From positions 1 to 39,037 of the IMG/VR virus record IMGVR_UViG_3300007514_000030: a DNA stretch of 39,037 nt; one strand, 5' to 3'. Origin of the DNA: a virus. The notes under the pieces were generated by a model. It had not been told where the DNA came from. It did not search any database and saw only the letters and a list, made by a program, of their open reading frames with translations. Position numbers and translations under genes: made by a program. Shown here in pieces: positions 38,540-39,037 of the stretch. Position 1 is the first letter of the stretch; every line of letters starts with the position of its first letter.

Positions 38540-38841
38540 ATGAGCTCGCTATTGCGATCTTACTCGTAATACCTGCTCCACATAAAATGGCTTTCTGGAC
38601 TGTGAATCAAGTTCCAACTCAGGTTCAGTTAATACATAAATCTGGCTTAGAGGTGAGCTATAACGCATCGCCAGTAGCATGTTCATTTCGACCTAGAAAT
38701 AATAGGGAAATGGTATTCAAATCTTCAAAAACAGATTGTTATGCAGTGTATGATTTAAGTAGCCCAACATTTATTAGACACCCAGATCATTGGTATCCAG
38801 TTGAGCCACAAAAATCTTTAAAAATGAATGTAGGAGATTAG
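38536..38841 (+). CDS. Exported small protein, GTG start
   Basis: A 101-residue protein read from GTG at 38536 (GTGA overlap with the previous stop, AAGAAG upstream). The N-terminus (ELAIAILLVIPAPHKMAF) is hydrophobic and could be a short signal sequence. The mature part has two Cys (VACSFR, TDCYAV) and beta-strand character, which suggests a periplasmic product with a disulphide. In a lysis cassette it might be an o-spanin-like or regulatory protein; no family is recognised. Confidence 0.45.
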   Translation: MNELAIAILLVIPAPHKMAFWTVNQVPTQVQLIHKSGLEVSYNASPVACSFRPRNNREMVFKSSKTDCYAVYDLSSPTFIRHPDHWYPVEPQKSLKMNVGD

Positions 38842-38842
38842 T

Positions 38843-39037
38843 ATGGATATAGCTTCAATGTTTGAAGGACAGGGGTGGTTTGAGATTGCAGGTCAGGTAG
38901 TCCTCATATTCACTGCGATTACGGGGGCTTTACCTGACAAATTTGTTCAAAAAATCCCTATATTAAGTACTGTATGGCCTATATTTAATTGGCTTGCAGG
39001 TAATGTTTTCAATAACATCAACCATCCTAAAGGTATG
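38843..39037 (+). CDS. Membrane protein, 3' end outside window
   Basis: Partial gene, 65 residues visible, MDIASMFEGQGWFEIAGQVV... TAGGAGATTAGT is the RBS. EIAGQVVLIFTAITGALPDK and ILSTVWPIFNWLAGNVFNNI look like two membrane segments separated by a short polar loop, a class of small phage holin. It continues past the right edge. Confidence 0.55.
   Translation, partial: MDIASMFEGQGWFEIAGQVVLIFTAITGALPDKFVQKIPILSTVWPIFNWLAGNVFNNINHPKGM

Noticed and set aside
1-39037. Prophage or temperate phage
   Set aside because: No integrase, excisionase, repressor or attachment-site signs. The Phe at the polymerase 762-equivalent position and N4-type gene set point to a lytic phage, although part of the genome is outside the window.

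Overview
The window is part of a lytic, AT-rich (roughly one third G+C by eye) double-stranded DNA phage. The gene set is that of an N4-type podovirus (Schitoviridae-like): a very compact single-subunit T7-family RNA polymerase, a MoxR-like AAA+ ATPase and a HExxH/VWA protein, family A DNA polymerase, Dda-like helicase, a DUF3987-like primase-helicase, a Sak4-like recombinase, a probable ssDNA-binding protein and a RuvC-like resolvase. No integrase, CI-like repressor or other lysogeny gene is visible. Ribosome binding sites are consistently AAGGAG-like, so the host is a bacterium with ordinary Shine-Dalgarno initiation. The 2OG-Fe(II) oxygenases hint at an aquatic or marine host, but that is inference.

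Layout. Two convoys diverge from a control region near 23.8-24.4 kb. Leftward from 23.8 to 17.6 kb lies the early region. It holds many very small proteins, several with a membrane segment or coiled coil, separated by hairpins, three rho-independent terminators and five copies of a 15-bp motif built on the mini-hairpin heptamer GCGAAGC. It ends with the RNA polymerase gene and a terminator. Leftward from 17.4 kb to the left edge lie the middle genes: the MoxR/VWA pair, replication, recombination, small unknown genes and one structurally abnormal tRNA. Between the MoxR and VWA genes are two non-coding blocks (13.77-14.23 and 14.84-15.56 kb) with a striking 5-bp periodicity arranged in larger units of roughly 90-100 bp.

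Rightward from 24.4 kb lie the late genes: small DNA-binding proteins, a putative small terminase, the large terminase, a probable head-tail adaptor, baseplate/tail appendage proteins and a repetitive tail fibre whose C-terminus is extremely cysteine-rich. They are followed by five 2OG-Fe(II)-oxygenase-like enzymes and a radical SAM/SPASM enzyme packed in one operon, then small membrane proteins that look like a lysis cassette. Portal, capsid and any virion RNA polymerase are not in the window and would lie beyond the edges.

How it may work together (inference). By analogy with N4, a virion RNA polymerase encoded elsewhere could read the template-strand mini-hairpins to make early RNA, including the compact RNA polymerase. 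That enzyme would then transcribe the replication genes. Late genes would use host sigma70-type promoters, of which two good candidates are visible (24345 and 29013). The most unusual biology is the possible post-translational modification system coupled to the Cys-rich fibre tip, and the pentamer-phased DNA arrays.
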